Source of the DNA: Cryptomeria japonica
Taxonomy: Eukaryota > Streptophyta > Pinopsida > Cupressales > Cupressaceae
Reading direction: 5' to 3'
Assembly: GCF_030272615.1 (NCBI RefSeq)
Contig: NC_081415.1
Location: 419,428,257-419,492,256 of the forward strand
Length of the DNA: 64,000 bases
In this document: in pieces, positions 33,155 through 44,997 of the stretch
How the letters are laid out: each line of letters opens with the position of its first letter
Position numbering within the stretch: position 1 is the stretch's first letter
The notes under the pieces: model-generated
The model's database searches: none
What the model was told of the DNA's origin: nothing
What the model saw: the letters and a program-made list of their open reading frames with translations, nothing else
Program-made: the position numbers and the translations under genes

Positions 33155-34062
33155 TGTTGGCAATTGACACTCTTTGGATTCATATGTTGTCATTGATGGC
33201 AACAAGATTCTATAGGAGGCAGATACTGACAGATACCGATAGATACCAGCATTGGAGTAATTAGGGTCATAACTGGCACTGACGCTGACATCCAAGACTT
33301 TAGTGAAGTCGACATCAGTCTGGGATCCAGAAAAGGTTTTATTTCTAAAATCATTTTGTAATTGTTGTATAGAGCCGACATTGAATATCTTTTGTAATGT
33401 GTTGTAAGGTGACCTAGGGCATATTGTTTGTAAAGGGTATATAAGTCAGTTTATTAGGTCATTTTGATATAGGAGAATACATATAATGAATGTGGAGAAG
33501 AAAAGTGATGTGAAGGATATGTATGTAGATCATTTGTATGCGAAAGTAATATCATCCAATGGTCAGTAGACAATTTGTAAAGCTTTCTTAGAGTAAAGGA
33601 GATATCGCTAAAAGGGTTTAGGGTTTATGAACCGATACAAAACAAAGCTATAACCGAAACTCTTTTTGGTATTGCAGATGCATTTTGTGAGTTCACCATT
33701 ATTGTTTTATCTCAGCAGAAGCCTGTAGTCAGTGAGACTCTTTTGTATTGAGCAGTGTGCTCTAGGCAATGTGCCTTCTTGCATGTGTAGGCCCCCAAGC
33801 TATGTAATATCTTTCATATGGCCAGTGAATTGATATTGTGGGTCACAAATCCCACCATGGTTTTTCCTTTTTGAGGTTTTCCATGTATAAAATTCAGTGT
33901 GTTATGGTATTCAATCATGTGGTTGGTTTATTTACTTCATGTTATATGTTTCTTCATTTACCATTTTATATGTGTATGTTATAATAAGGTAAAATCTTAT
34001 AACACCAACAGAACACCGATTCACCCCCCTCTCAGTGTTCATGGATTCCTTCTATTCCAACA
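33155..34062 (+). repeat. 3' LTR of B
   Basis: 908 bp, TGTTGGCAATTG to TTCCAACA, partner of 7448-8348. TATATAA is at 33438-33444. The exact GTTCT duplication follows at 34063-34067. Confidence 0.95.
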
Positions 34063-34067
34063 GTTCT

Positions 34068-34877
34068 GGGTGCAGACATCTATCTCATAATCCCCTATTC
34101 TTCACAGTAATTTATAAACTCTTGAGAGGTGAACTCTCGTCCTCTATCTGATCTCAAACATTTTAGACTCTTATCGGTTCCTCTCTCTACTCGAGCCTTG
34201 AAGACCTTAAACATGTGAACGAATTTATATTTTTCTTTCAAGAACACAACCCACATCATTCTTGAGAAATCATCTACAAACAACATGAAGTATCGGTCCC
34301 CATAGAAACTCTTAATTCTCATAGGACCACACAAATTTGTATGCACTAAGTCTAGCACATTCTCAAATGAGTAAGATTTGTTGTTGAAGCTAGATCCAGT
34401 CAACTTTTCTAGTTGACATTATTTACACATAGCATTCTCATGTTTCATAATGTCAGGCATACCTTTGATAGACTTCATTTTACTAACCTTTTCTATACTA
34501 TCAAAATTTACATGACACAATCTTTTGTGCCATAGCCAACTATCTTCTACCTTTTCCATTAGGCAACTTCCTATAGTGGAGTCTAGGTAGAACAAATTTC
34601 CTCTATTTTGTTTACCAGTAGATTCAGAATTCCTTATTTGTCATTTATTGTTAAGTTGTGCAGCACTTAACAGACTATATTTTAGCCCTTCTACCTAATA
34701 AACATCTTCACAATTTTTTTTATCATTTAGGGCTATAGATCCCTTACCTTTTACTACAGAAGGAGCATCATTGCCAAATCTCACTGTTCTTCCATTACAG
34801 TCCTCCATGCTAAGGAATTTGTTTCTGTCACCGGTCATGTGGTGAGTGCAACCACTTTCAATTACCCTATCTCTACA
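34068..34877 (-). pseudogene. pol: copia protease and integrase N-terminal half (element A)
   Basis: Read leftwards from gag. The protease remnant shows ESGCTHHMTGD, where the catalytic Asp of the usual DSGC is Glu. The GAG-pre-integrase HHCC region follows (LWHKRLCHVNFDSI). The integrase core then runs to FYGDRYFMLFVDDFSRM and CLRSDRGREFTSQEF. Stops lie near 34698, 34640, 34420 and 34095. It breaks at the B insertion (34067); the rest is at 7442 and below, in the same frame. It is non-functional, both from the stops and from the split. Confidence 0.92.
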
Positions 34878-35921
34878 CTAGTTTGAACTAGAGATCAGTG
34901 CCATATCACTTTCCTCTGTGTTATCTTCCTTTACAACTACAAATGCAATTCCATCTCCATCAGATCCTTCTGATTCTTCATTGGTAACTCCTTCTTCTGC
35001 AAGATAGAACTCTTTCTTCCTCTTGTCTTTGTAGCTTCTAAAATTATCCTTCCTATCATTGTCAGGATATCTGGATGCAATATGACCTATTCTATTGCAA
35101 GAGAAATACTTCATGGGAAGTTTACCTTTATACTTTCCTTTTCCTCTTGGCAACCTTCTTGCTAATAGAGATTCAATCTCATCTTGTTCCTATTATTAAG
35201 ATAATAGGTTATCACATTCATAAGAATGATCGGTTCTTGTAGTAGAACTATTTCTGATTTCTTTTCTTCTCCTTGTTGGTGCAGGTATCATGGAAGCTTT
35301 GAAGGCAACATCAATATTTGGTACATTGTTATCATATTTGCTCAGTTCAAAGGTAGTCAACTTATCGACCAGTGAGTCAAGTGAAACACTAATTGTTCCC
35401 GAGGATCTGAGTTCCTGAATTGCATAAACCCTTATGGCATATTGTGGTAGCAAGGTTCTCAAGATTTTTCTGACCACATCATCTTCTTCAAGCTTTCCTC
35501 CAACACTTCTGATGGAATTTACCACATCCTTTATTCTTTTGTTATACTACTCTATATTTTCTCCTTCTTTCATCCTCATCTCATCAAATTTGTCTCTTAA
35601 GTTGTCCACCTTAGCCTTTTGTACATGAAGATCTCCTCCATAAACAGTCTTCAACTTATTCCACATCTCATAGGCTATTTTCAGATCTTGAACCTCTGCA
35701 TACTCATTATCAGATAGAGTGCTAGCAATCACATCCATAGTTACAGTGTTGTCTTGCCTTTCTTTGATTTGACATGCAGTGAGAACCCCTGTAGGTTCAT
35801 TGTACTCTATGATTACATGATTTCAGTATTGATCTCCTAGGGTTCTTAGGTAGAGCTTCATTCTACCACACCAGAAAGTGTAATTATCCTTAGAGAACTT
35901 AGGGCCCTCCTTTCGCATCAT
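34878..35921 (-). pseudogene. gag: copia Gag (element A)
   Basis: Starts at ATG 35921 (MMRKEGPKFSKDNYTFW), 48 bp inside the primer site, and shows the copia UBN2-type capsid: YAEVQDLKIAYEMWNKLKTV, EDDVVRKILRTLLPQY and SLVDKLTTFEL. A zinc knuckle follows as FSCNRIGHIASRYP, with the first and last Cys lost to Tyr. An acidic, Ser-rich tail ends at 34878. In-frame stops lie near 35822, 35547 and 35194. It is the expected first gene of the element and the only copia-type capsid in the window. Confidence 0.9.
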
Positions 35922-35969
35922 CTTGGATATTTCCTTAAGTTGTTAAGCTCTTCTGAATCTAAGGACCAA

Positions 35970-35982
35970 AGCTTCGATACCA
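35970..35982 (-). other. primer-binding site of A (tRNA-iMet)
   Basis: Minus strand TGGTATCGAAGCT two bases after the 5' LTR; one base differs from TGGTATCAGAGC in alignment. It matches the type used by B, C and I. Confidence 0.88.
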
Positions 35983-35984
35983 AT

Positions 35985-37606
35985 TGTTGGTCGCTACCAG
36001 TGACTAAGAGGGGTGGGTGAATTAGTTACCTACTGGTTATACAAAATTATAATCTTTTACTCAAGTTTGCACTAACTTAATATTCATCAATACAAACAGT
36101 TATTGTAGGAGAACATGCATGCATGAAAAGATACACAATAACACCAAGAATTATCTCGTGGAAACCCAAATGGGAGAAAACCATGGTGTGAGTTGATGCT
36201 CACAAAATTTTCTCTTCTAGAGCACGCTCTGTAAGGAGACATCCTTGTTAGGAGATTACAAAGACATTGTTAGGTGCCACCCAGTTAAGGGATTTTATTT
36301 AAGGTCTGTTAGTGCCTATACCCTGTTAGAGGTATCCTTGTTAAAGGAATTAGGATCATCAATTAAGATGTCACCCAGTTAAGGAATTTTACAAAGGGAC
36401 TTGTTAAACTCCACCCAGTTAAGGGATTTTACAAAGGGACCTATTAAAGTCCACCCGATTAAGGGATTTTGAGTTGCAATGGTTAGAAAGCAACAGGAAG
36501 TTGATTTGCTGGAATAGCTATTGATAGCTTGATCAAATCACAATGAAGCTCATACTCTGTCTGCACTAGTTGTGTCTGCTCTTCACTACATTGGTTCTCT
36601 ACTCATACCCTCAGCTCTGCACTTTGCCAATCCTTTGCTTATACCCTCGACTTTGCACTCTACTAGTCTACTTCACAAACACTTTTCTCTGCTAAATCAC
36701 TTAGCACTTCCTTACTCTTCACTCTGTACTTTGGATCGCCTCTCATAGGATTCGCACTTTACAATTTTTTCGATCAAAATGTTTTACATGAACTCAAAAC
36801 ACTTTATAACCCCTCTGTCATCACCTTCAGGTGTTTCCTTAATCAATGAAATCATGGATCTCAGTAGATTTCAAATTTAAATCTTCCCACTGTTTCTTTG
36901 TGGGCCCTGCAACAATTCCACCAACTACTCATCCAAATCTACCACTACATTCCCCAAAAATAGCGACTTCTGGGTCAAGTTCAGTCTTTTAAATGCGAAC
37001 CAGAAAATCCACAAGAAATCATGGCTTAACTGAATGATGATTGAGGTTGACTTCACCAACCTTTAGTTTGGTGTTGTCACAAACTAATCAACTCACCTTT
37101 TTCCATCGCAACTTTGTAACCGATCACCGCTCCTAGATTTATGGTGACCACCTATCTTCCGTTTGCTTCACCGTCCTACCGATATACCACTGTGCTCTTC
37201 ACTACCAGTTCATCCTTTGCTACCGGTTTGTAGTATTTCAATCAAGCTTCTTTTCCTGTTTGCCAATGAGGTTCTGGTTTGCATAGGACCTCAAGCCTTC
37301 TTGCCTAAGTCACCTATTGCGACTACATTATCATTAGAATCACCAACTTGAAGATCTGACCTTAACACCGATCTTCTTGAATGACAGATTGGTTGACTTA
37401 TTTTGTCTTCCCTTGAACTGATTGAACCTTGATCATCTGTCTTTAATGTTGCTTCCATGTTGTTTGCAAGCCATCACCTTTTCTACTGAGATACACCACT
37501 CCACCGATACCACTCCACCTGTCAGTGTTAGTCATCAATGACAAATCTTAGCTAATATACCGGTTCATTGGCTTAACCGGTTATGTCAATATCAGTAATG
37601 CCAACA
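35985..37606 (-). repeat. 5' LTR of copia A
   Basis: 1,622 bp, TGTTGG to CCAACA, partner of 3474-5036. It is about 60 bp longer, partly through an extra CACCCAGTTAAGGGATTTTACAAAGGGAC unit near 36414. The target duplication AATCT follows. Confidence 0.93.
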
Positions 37607-37611
37607 AATCT

Positions 37612-40154
37612 TTCACTTTTTGAAAATAATTTGTTGCAACAATTCATTCTTAATGGCAAAACAATACCCCACCTTGATGGAAATAAATTCCCATGTAAAG
37701 AAAAAATTTACGACAATGTCTTTTTGGTGAATATTTTTCACCTAAGTTGGAAATTTCACCCCCTCCACCTCACACATAAATACTTCAATTATGTGACAAT
37801 TCTATGGAACATTGTCCAATATGAAACTAATTTCATTAAAGTAGAATAACAATCTTGCTTTTATTCATTTAAGGTAAAATAATTACTCACTTCAAACTGA
37901 CATTCACCTTGGAAAATTTGGAAACCTTTCCAAATCTGATTTGAAAGCCATATTTGTAAATCATTCCAAATTGGCTCACTTTTCTACCAATAGTCCTCAT
38001 CCCGCCCTATCATATTCTTGACGTTCTCTGTAAAATATTTTTCTATTAGTGAAATATATTATTTACCTGCAATATAGGTAAGAATATCCACACATTGTGA
38101 TTTCACTACATTATTTGTTAAAATGTTTTCAACTGGGTGAAAACTTGTTCTCTGTAGTTGCATTTTGCCCTTTTTTCAATAGAAATAACATTTCAATTTT
38201 CCATGCATTCTACTTTTCTTGCTTAGTCCATCTTTTGTCAATCCTTGTACTTACATATTTTCAAATAGTTGTATCATCCTTGTACAACATAAAGTATACC
38301 TTTGTCATGAGTATTAACTTTAGATAGACATAAACATTGCTAGTACAATCCCCTCTCGTATCTAAAAGATCAATCTATTACTCTTTCTCATGACCATTGT
38401 ACAAGAAAATATAGAGACCTCATACGATATGCCAACACTATCTCATTTTTTTAATTTAGCTTTCAAGAAAAACTCCATTAAAATTCGATTGCAATTCACA
38501 CCAACACTTCCATCGATCCTATTGAATGCTAGTGTTCCCTCCCTTTCTATCCCTTGAATATTTTCACAATATTTAAAATGAGGAATAATGGAAGATAAAT
38601 TTCATAATCAAACTGTAATCATTGTATTTATGTCATCACATAGATATATCGATTCTAAACAATAAGGATCAATCAATCCATATTTATTTCAATTGAACAA
38701 GACTCTCTCAAACTATATCCCACATTGATAACACCAGTGGTGTGGTCAATCAAGCATCAAACTCTGCGAGCAACAAAAATGTAGCTCCTTGAACTTCATA
38801 AGCAAACATATTGAGCTTGGAGTAAGCCCTCGATGCTTTGTGAAAACCAAAGTTGCTTCTAATTAGAATGATTCTGAGCTAATCCTATTGAATGAATGCT
38901 CCATTGATCTAATAACATCTCGATTTAAAGGGAATGAGCCACATAGTAAAGGAGAAATATGCTTGTGTAGGTATATAACTTATTACATCTACAATCGACT
39001 CGCTATATATTCAATTGAATTTACAAAAGAAAATTTGACAATCGATGCCCATTATAAACTCTTCACCACAACAACTAGGAAATAACTTAAAAAATCATAA
39101 TACCATAAGTAAGAAGGGACACCATCAACACTTCAAGCATCTTGTACTATAGCTGGTACCATTTTGAAAAATAATCAATAGATGCAAAGGAATAATAGAG
39201 GAACCAATGAACAATAATGAAAAAATCTAAATTTGACCCCTCACACAGTGAATAGAAGGCCTCCCCATGGCTTTGTGACCCTTTTTGTTTGCCTTAATTT
39301 CCTTTGTAGGATGGCGGGGTTACCCCACAAACCCACACTTATTCTTGTGCTAACATCACCTTCTCTGCAGGGTAGCGGGATACAAAGCTTTAAAAGAATT
39401 TCATAATGTTTATTTTTAATTCTTCCCCCATGGGCCCATGCAGGTTTCACCTTGTTTTTAATTACAAAAAATTTAATTCATTTATCTTAGTTAAGACTTT
39501 AAAATCATTAATATGATTTGAGAAACCACCGAATTAACCTTGCCACATATTTAAACCATTTGAATCATTTTTCATTTCACCTTGTGGAACTTAATAAAAT
39601 TAAGCACATTATTATTTAAATCAAAATGATTGAAATAATAATTATTTCTTTAGGTGAACCTTGACTGGCCTTATAGTATTGGAATGCAAGTCAGATCCCC
39701 TTGTGGGCTTAGCTAAAAAAAAATCGTTCCCGAATAATCGAACCTCTAAATGCCTTGAAGTCACATTTACATACATTTTGGACTCAAGAAATGGAACAGT
39801 TTGTCATTTGAATTTGACTCTTGACATCTTTGCTTAATGTTCATAACAACCTAGGTAGCCTCCAAAACTGCCATAAAACATTGATCATGTTGTTATCCTC
39901 GTTTTTGTTTATGTGGCAAAAACAGGATGAACCCTATGAATTTTTGTCTAAATTTGTAATTTAACTCTCTAAGTTCATTTTTGAGGTGAATGTTGTCTTT
40001 GTTGGTTTTACTAGGATTTTTCGTGGTAGTCCCTTTGATCCTAGTTCAAGTTGTTGATTTGCAAAAATTAGCCTAATCTTTATTTTTTAAGAGTTTTTAT
40101 CAAACTAGTGTCGAATTGGACTTATCTGATTCTGCCCTTGTTTTTGTTTTTCTA
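37612..40154. other. no recognisable gene (2.5 kb)
   Basis: AT-rich sequence beyond element A, the right side of its target. Short ORFs (37583-37849, 38097-38327, 38888-39085) lack motifs. I see no LTR edges or terminal inverted repeats. A slightly GC-richer patch near 39240-39450 has no coding signature. Confidence 0.6.
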
Positions 40155-41105
40155 GTGTCAAATTGGACTTATAAGTCCAAATTGCACCTCTTTTGGGTTT
40201 AAAGTGCAAATCGGACTTACAAGTCCAAATTACACTTGTCATTGAGTTAGCACTAAAATGTGCATTTCAAGGTTGTAAACCTGAAATACACATCTTAGTG
40301 CATTTTGGGTTTACAACCCTGAAATGTATATTTATTTCCCATGATGTCATTTAATGACTAAGTTATTGAAACCTATTTGGTTCCCTCTTGCTTTTTATCT
40401 TCCCTTTGTTTTTCTTTTGGATCATTTCACATTCCATATTCCTCTACGCCTAAGCTTTGATTGAGTGTAGTGAAGGTGTTGAAGTAGAAGCCTAAACAAT
40501 ATTTTTATTACGAACCATCCTTCTTCGGTGGATGTCGAGGTTAAAACCTTGACATACACGAAATACCATCTCTATGGCATATGGAAGGGTTGTAACCCTG
40601 ACATACACCGAATCTCTAAGTTATCCTCATTATGGTGTAAGATGAGGCTACAACCTCAACTCGCACTGGATCCTTCCCTTTTAGTGTAGGTTGGGGTTGT
40701 AACCTTTCCTTACATTGATATCATATGAAATGTTTCTTTGCGGTGTATGTCAGGGTCATAACCTCAAATTACACCAGATCTCTCCATTGTAGTGTAGGTT
40801 GGGTTCACGACTTCAACATACACTGCATTTTGAACATGCCTTAGATAAATGTTTCCTACCATGGCATAGATCGGTTCCATAAGCTCAGACTATACCACCT
40901 TTTGCATTCTTAGGTGCAATTAAAGTTTATGAACCCGACCTACACCAAATTTATATGATATTTTTCCCAAAATGTAAATTAAACTTATGAGTCCAATATC
41001 CATCACATGATCCACACCTCTATGTTAGGTGTAAATTGGGTTTGTAAACCTGATTTGCACCAAATGCACACAGATGTAAATCAGGGTTACAAACCTGATT
41101 TACAC
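40155..41105. repeat. array of 15 diverged palindromic units
   Basis: Fifteen segments of 32-35 bp with dyad symmetry follow one another. Starts are near 40155, 40204, 40259, 40298, 40528, 40575, 40635, 40684, 40743, 40792, 40862, 40913, 40972, 41029 and 41074. The model is GTGTAxxTyxGGGTT, a 2-4 base centre, then AACCCxxAxxTACAC. For example 41029-41060 pairs GTGTAAATTGGGTTT with AAACCTGATTTGCAC. Units differ in sequence, yet the paired arms mostly co-vary. Spacers of 10-35 bp are unrelated; one gap (40330-40527) holds no unit. No known repeat class is recognised. It lies 120 bp before ORF G. Confidence 0.85.
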
Positions 41106-41224
41106 TGAAAGGAAATTTTGTACTTCAAATGAATTAGGGTTTTTGAAATCCTATTGAACTGAATCTGGAAAATTGAGCATGGTGATGACATCTTTTCAAA
41201 TTTTGCATTTACATTCTCAGTCAA

Positions 41225-43449
41225 ATGATAGAGCCATCTCCAAGTCAAAGACCCATGAAATTTAAGAAGTGGGATCCTCATCTGGTCTTCCCACTTTCTT
41301 TTGTGTCATCTAATATTGACAACATTAGATACATGGAGATCGATTATATGGATCTTAAAGAGTTTCTTAAGAGATTTAAACACGCACTTGGATATTATAA
41401 GATGGAGGCAACTATCAACAATGGTATCCATGACTTAGTTGTAGCCTTTACAATGTCAGCATAAAATCTTGAGTTTGTGTTAGCATTGGATAATAGGTTT
41501 GATCTAGTAATAAGGGCTATTAAGGATGTATAAGGAAAGAAAACTATCATCAAGTTGAATGAATTTTTCTCTGATACAATTTTCAAATGTCCAAACATTA
41601 ATCAATATGCCAATATTGACATGCAATAAACTTAGATGTATTATGATATAATTAAAACAAGTGCATGACGAAAATCAATGATAATTGGCTTTTCTCCAAG
41701 GCCCACTATTGCAAGATGGCCTAAGACTTTTCATTGAAATGATTTCATTGAGGTAAATGACTTGATTACTCTTCCCACTAGGGTGAAACAACTTTCTATT
41801 TCAGATTCATACCATGAAAGGATGTATCAATATATCCATATCATTTGACAAAACAAGAAAAAGATCTATTGGGATCAGTAGACAAGTGATGCTTTGTGTG
41901 AGAAACTTACCAAGGTCCTAACCACTTTGAATTTTTATATGACTTTATATCTAGTTTATGCAACAACGTCAATGAGGCACTTTTTGGGATTATCAGAGCA
42001 GGAGATAAAAGTCAAATTCTAGTATATCTGTACTACTCTTAGTTGACTCTAAAGAATAGTTCACATCAATTTAGGAGGGTAAATGATGCCTTCTATCATT
42101 AGATGTGTATGTTTGACAAGGATTTATAGAAGAAGAGGGTGTCAGATGAAGATTGGAATTTAGTAAATCAATATGAGTGCATGTTTCTACAATTCCCTAC
42201 CTTCACGTACCTTAGAGTATGATTCTATGATGATGAGCCTTTCATGCTCCTTAGATATCCATTAGACAAAATTATTCTTATGGATTTGGCTTGTCAGATG
42301 GTAGTAGTACATGAGCGCTAGTCAAGTTCACATAAGCCTAGATTCATGTTTAATCTCACCATTGGGAGATATTCAATCAATTCCATTTACAAGGCCCAAG
42401 CCGTGGATGAAGAAATGAGAAGGGTGACAATGAAGCTTTTCAAGGCAAGGAAATATTTTGACTACAAGGGCATGAAGAATAAGTTAAAGAAAATTTATAC
42501 TCATGTTCATTGTGTAGAAGATATCTAGAAGGATTGCAAACAAAAGACGATATTAGAAAGCTTGATTATTGTCACCCTACTATTGAACAAATTGAAAACC
42601 TAAATCTTGCTAATAATCTTGAGGATCTTAAAGATGATGGGAACATTCTAGATCCAATGTATGAAAAGAATAAGATTGCATATTCACCACTTCCACTCAT
42701 CGAGTGGTCACAAAAGGAAACCACTTCTATAAGGGTTAGGTTCAAGAATATTTATGCTAATACTAATGTCTGGTTAACACAAAAAGGAATTCAATTAAAG
42801 ACATTCTAGACTGGATTGGAAGATGACACTGCAGGACCAATTGGAAAGAATTTTGAGCCATAGACTAAAAATAGGCAAGATGCAACTACCCAAAAGGCTC
42901 CTAAATTCAAGTTTACTATTGGAAAAGGGAAAGATAGGAGTCAAGGAGAATCTTTAGTTCAAGATGCTCAAGCAAAATAATAAGTTGAGGAAGAATTGAT
43001 TGAAGAAGAGCTGCAACAAGAAGAATAACAATTAGAGAAAGAACAAGAGGAGTATGATGAGGAAGGATTACCTTAAATTCCTAGTACTTCCCAGTCGGAA
43101 AGGGCACATGAATCTATTCCTCATACATCTCATGATGCTCTAGGTAGTATTCCTCCTAAAGTTCCTATTTCTAATCTGATTCCTTTTGGTTCCACCATTT
43201 CCCATATTTCAAATGCCCTGGCTATAGTGATTCACAATATTCCTTCTACAACTAGTGAGTCAACCTTAGACACTCCACATGACAATATTGAAAATTAGTT
43301 TCTCCCAAATCTGTTCGAAGTGTCTTCTTCTATGTTGGAAGATTTTGATAAGTTCATGTCAGAGACTAAACTTGTAGCTAAAGTTTTAGTCATAGAAAAC
43401 CCATCTACAATTGTGACTTCTACTCCTCCCATTGTGACTATAAATGTGC
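41225..43449 (+). pseudogene. decayed ORF G, N-terminal part, unknown
   Basis: From ATG 41225 (MIEPSPSQRPMKFKKWDPHL) coding character continues with stops to 43449. Open pieces are 41225-41464, 42346-42528, 42510-42809 and 43320-43449. The later part is Glu/Gln-rich (42990-43075), then Ser/Pro/Thr-rich. It is split by element E and resumes at 51943. I recognise no domain. The layout (globular N-terminus, low-complexity middle, coiled-coil C-terminus) resembles ORF2 of the B family, but I see no convincing sequence match. It may be an accessory ORF of an older element whose LTRs I could not find. Confidence 0.5.
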
Positions 43450-43454
43450 AAGAA

Positions 43455-44649
43455 TCCAGCATCCTAAATTGTACTCCCTTACAATTTTATCCATATTTGA
43501 GCCCTCACCTTGGTGTTCATGCTTAGAGACCTAAAAAGGACATGTTTTTGTTCTTTTAATGCAAATTTATCATCATTTTCAATGCACACATCATCCTGCC
43601 CCTCTATTCTGGTCTTTGATTAGGCAGGACCAGGGCGTGGTGCCCTAGTTCCCTCAAGACCAGAGCGCCTAGTGTCATGGTCCTCCCAATTAGGAACCGA
43701 ATTTGGGCCCCTTAACGGTCATAAAATGTGAGTGAGAATTCCATCTTTGTGTTGGCTAATGTTAAAAAATTACATTCTTTTTCGATAAGAAAGTATAAAA
43801 GGAGGTCTACCCCTCTCATTTTAACATCCACACACATGAAATTCAATTCGACATCAAGCAATCAAGAATTCAAGTTCAAGCAAGCAAGCAATCAATATTC
43901 TTTCAAGTATTAAAGCAAAAATAAAGTCAAGATTTAAGCATTGGAGTTAAAATTCATGTTCTATATTATTGAAGGCTTCATGAAACCTTGATCTCATGTG
44001 GAGACAAACAAAACTTCATAAGAAGGTATAACATTTGTGTTTTAGTCATTATTCTGCATCTCCCTCAAAAGGAGAACATTTCCTTTACTACAATTCAATC
44101 AGATTTCATTTCTATTTCATGGTTAGATCCAAAACTAGGGTTTGACCCAAGGCAAACCTCTATTCCCAACCTATTTCCCTTCTCTAGTGTGTGCAAGAAC
44201 AGGTATGGAGCTACGATCTTCAGGATAAGCTTTATTTACAGAGACGAATCATTCCCCCATCAGAGTGTGAAAAGTGCGGAGGTCCAGAGTGACCAAAACA
44301 TTGGTCCCGACAATTCAAGAGCTCCTTCTAGGAACATATCCAAATTCTCGTACAATCCTCAAATCTAGGTTCCAGGCTCAATCCGATGACTCTAGCTCAC
44401 TGTTTATGCATTTTTACATCAATTTCCAAAACATTTACCCTAATTTCAGCATTTCCACAATTCAACTCAAAAGAGGGTAGTTCAATCCAATCCCTTGGTA
44501 AATCCAATAGAATTCTCTACCCTTATCTCTACTGGTTAGTGGCTAGATCTATTGGGTTTACCTCCCTCTTTAATTGTATTGGTTTGTAAGTCATAAAATT
44601 AGTGGTTTCTTCCTTCTATGGTAGAAACCCAAAATTTTCACCCACTATA
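43455..44649 (+). repeat. 5' LTR of E
   Basis: 1,195 bp, partner of 50807-51937. Its start TCCAGCATCC is a mutated TGTAGCATCC and its end ACTATA a mutated ACTACA, judged from the other copy. It includes GACCAGGGCGTGGTGCCC and TGGTCCTCCC near 43626-43690, similar to the D LTR minisatellite motif. Confidence 0.9.
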
Positions 44650-44652
44650 TTT

Positions 44653-44666
44653 TGGTGAACCTGACT
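44653..44666 (+). other. primer-binding site of E
   Basis: TGGTGAACCTGACT, three bases after the 5' LTR, matches the D site TGGTGAACCCGACG at 12 of 14 positions. The tRNA is not assigned. Confidence 0.75.
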
Positions 44667-44859
44667 TATTACACCTGTAATTATGATTTATGTTATCGGA
44701 TCTGAGTGTTATACAATTTGAAATTCAAATCTTCATTTTCAAGTTTAATTCTTCACTGAATTTTAAAAATTAGAGGTTAAATTCACAAAAACCCTAATTT
44801 TTAATTCTAAAATTGAGCTTGTGGGTTGTCTAATTCGGATTTATAATTTCAGATCTAAC

Positions 44860-44997
44860 TTTTTTTTTTTTTTTTGGTGAAAGTGGCAAGCCACTAATAT
44901 ATTATTAATATTAATAAAACTGGTTCAAGGGCTCCTAGAGGAAAGAACCAGCAAGAAAACCTCCATTCCTAGCCCAAAAATACAAATAACATCATGA
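44860..44997 (-). mobile_element. small poly(A) retroposon (SINE or 5'-truncated LINE)
   Basis: A 16-T run followed by about 120 bp, flanked by a 19-bp duplication TTATAATTTCAGATCT-R-AC (44841-44859 and 44998-45016) with one mismatch. This is the hallmark of target-primed reverse transcription; in minus orientation the element ends in poly(A). It is too short to carry an ORF. Family not identified. Confidence 0.8.

Larger units (their letters stand above)
7448..34062 (+). mobile_element. pol-less LTR element B (two ORFs), holds C and D
   Basis: LTRs are 7448-8348 and 33155-34062, with perfect GTTCT duplications. Removing C and D with their TSD copies leaves about 7.0 kb. The interior holds an initiator-Met primer site, a gag-like ORF1 (coiled coil then CCHC knuckles), a long ORF2, and polypurine tracts. 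There is no protease, integrase, RT or RNase H motif anywhere in B-derived sequence, and C and I agree, so pol was absent before decay rather than lost here. It must have moved using enzymes from another element. A shares its primer site, termini and polypurine tract. Confidence 0.9.
3474..37606 (-). mobile_element. Ty1/copia element A, split by nested B
   Basis: The two LTRs are 3474-5036 (3') and 35985-37606 (5'). Both edges carry the same 5-bp target duplication AATCT (3469-3473 and 37607-37611). With B and one TSD copy removed the element is about 7.5 kb. On the minus strand the order is LTR, initiator-Met primer site, gag (UBN2 type with zinc knuckle), protease, integrase, RT, RNase H, polypurine tract, LTR. 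Protease-integrase-RT-RNase H is the diagnostic copia order. All ORFs contain stops, so it is dead. The copia lineage is not resolved by eye. Confidence 0.93.

Noticed and set aside
39241-39450. Possible short gene in a GC-richer patch
   Set aside because: No start context, motif, homologous copy or splice signals; open frame of 69 codons is within chance.
40155-41105. CRISPR-like or satellite array
   Set aside because: Units are diverged palindromes with irregular spacing in plant nuclear DNA; neither direct repeats with unique spacers nor a homogenised tandem satellite.
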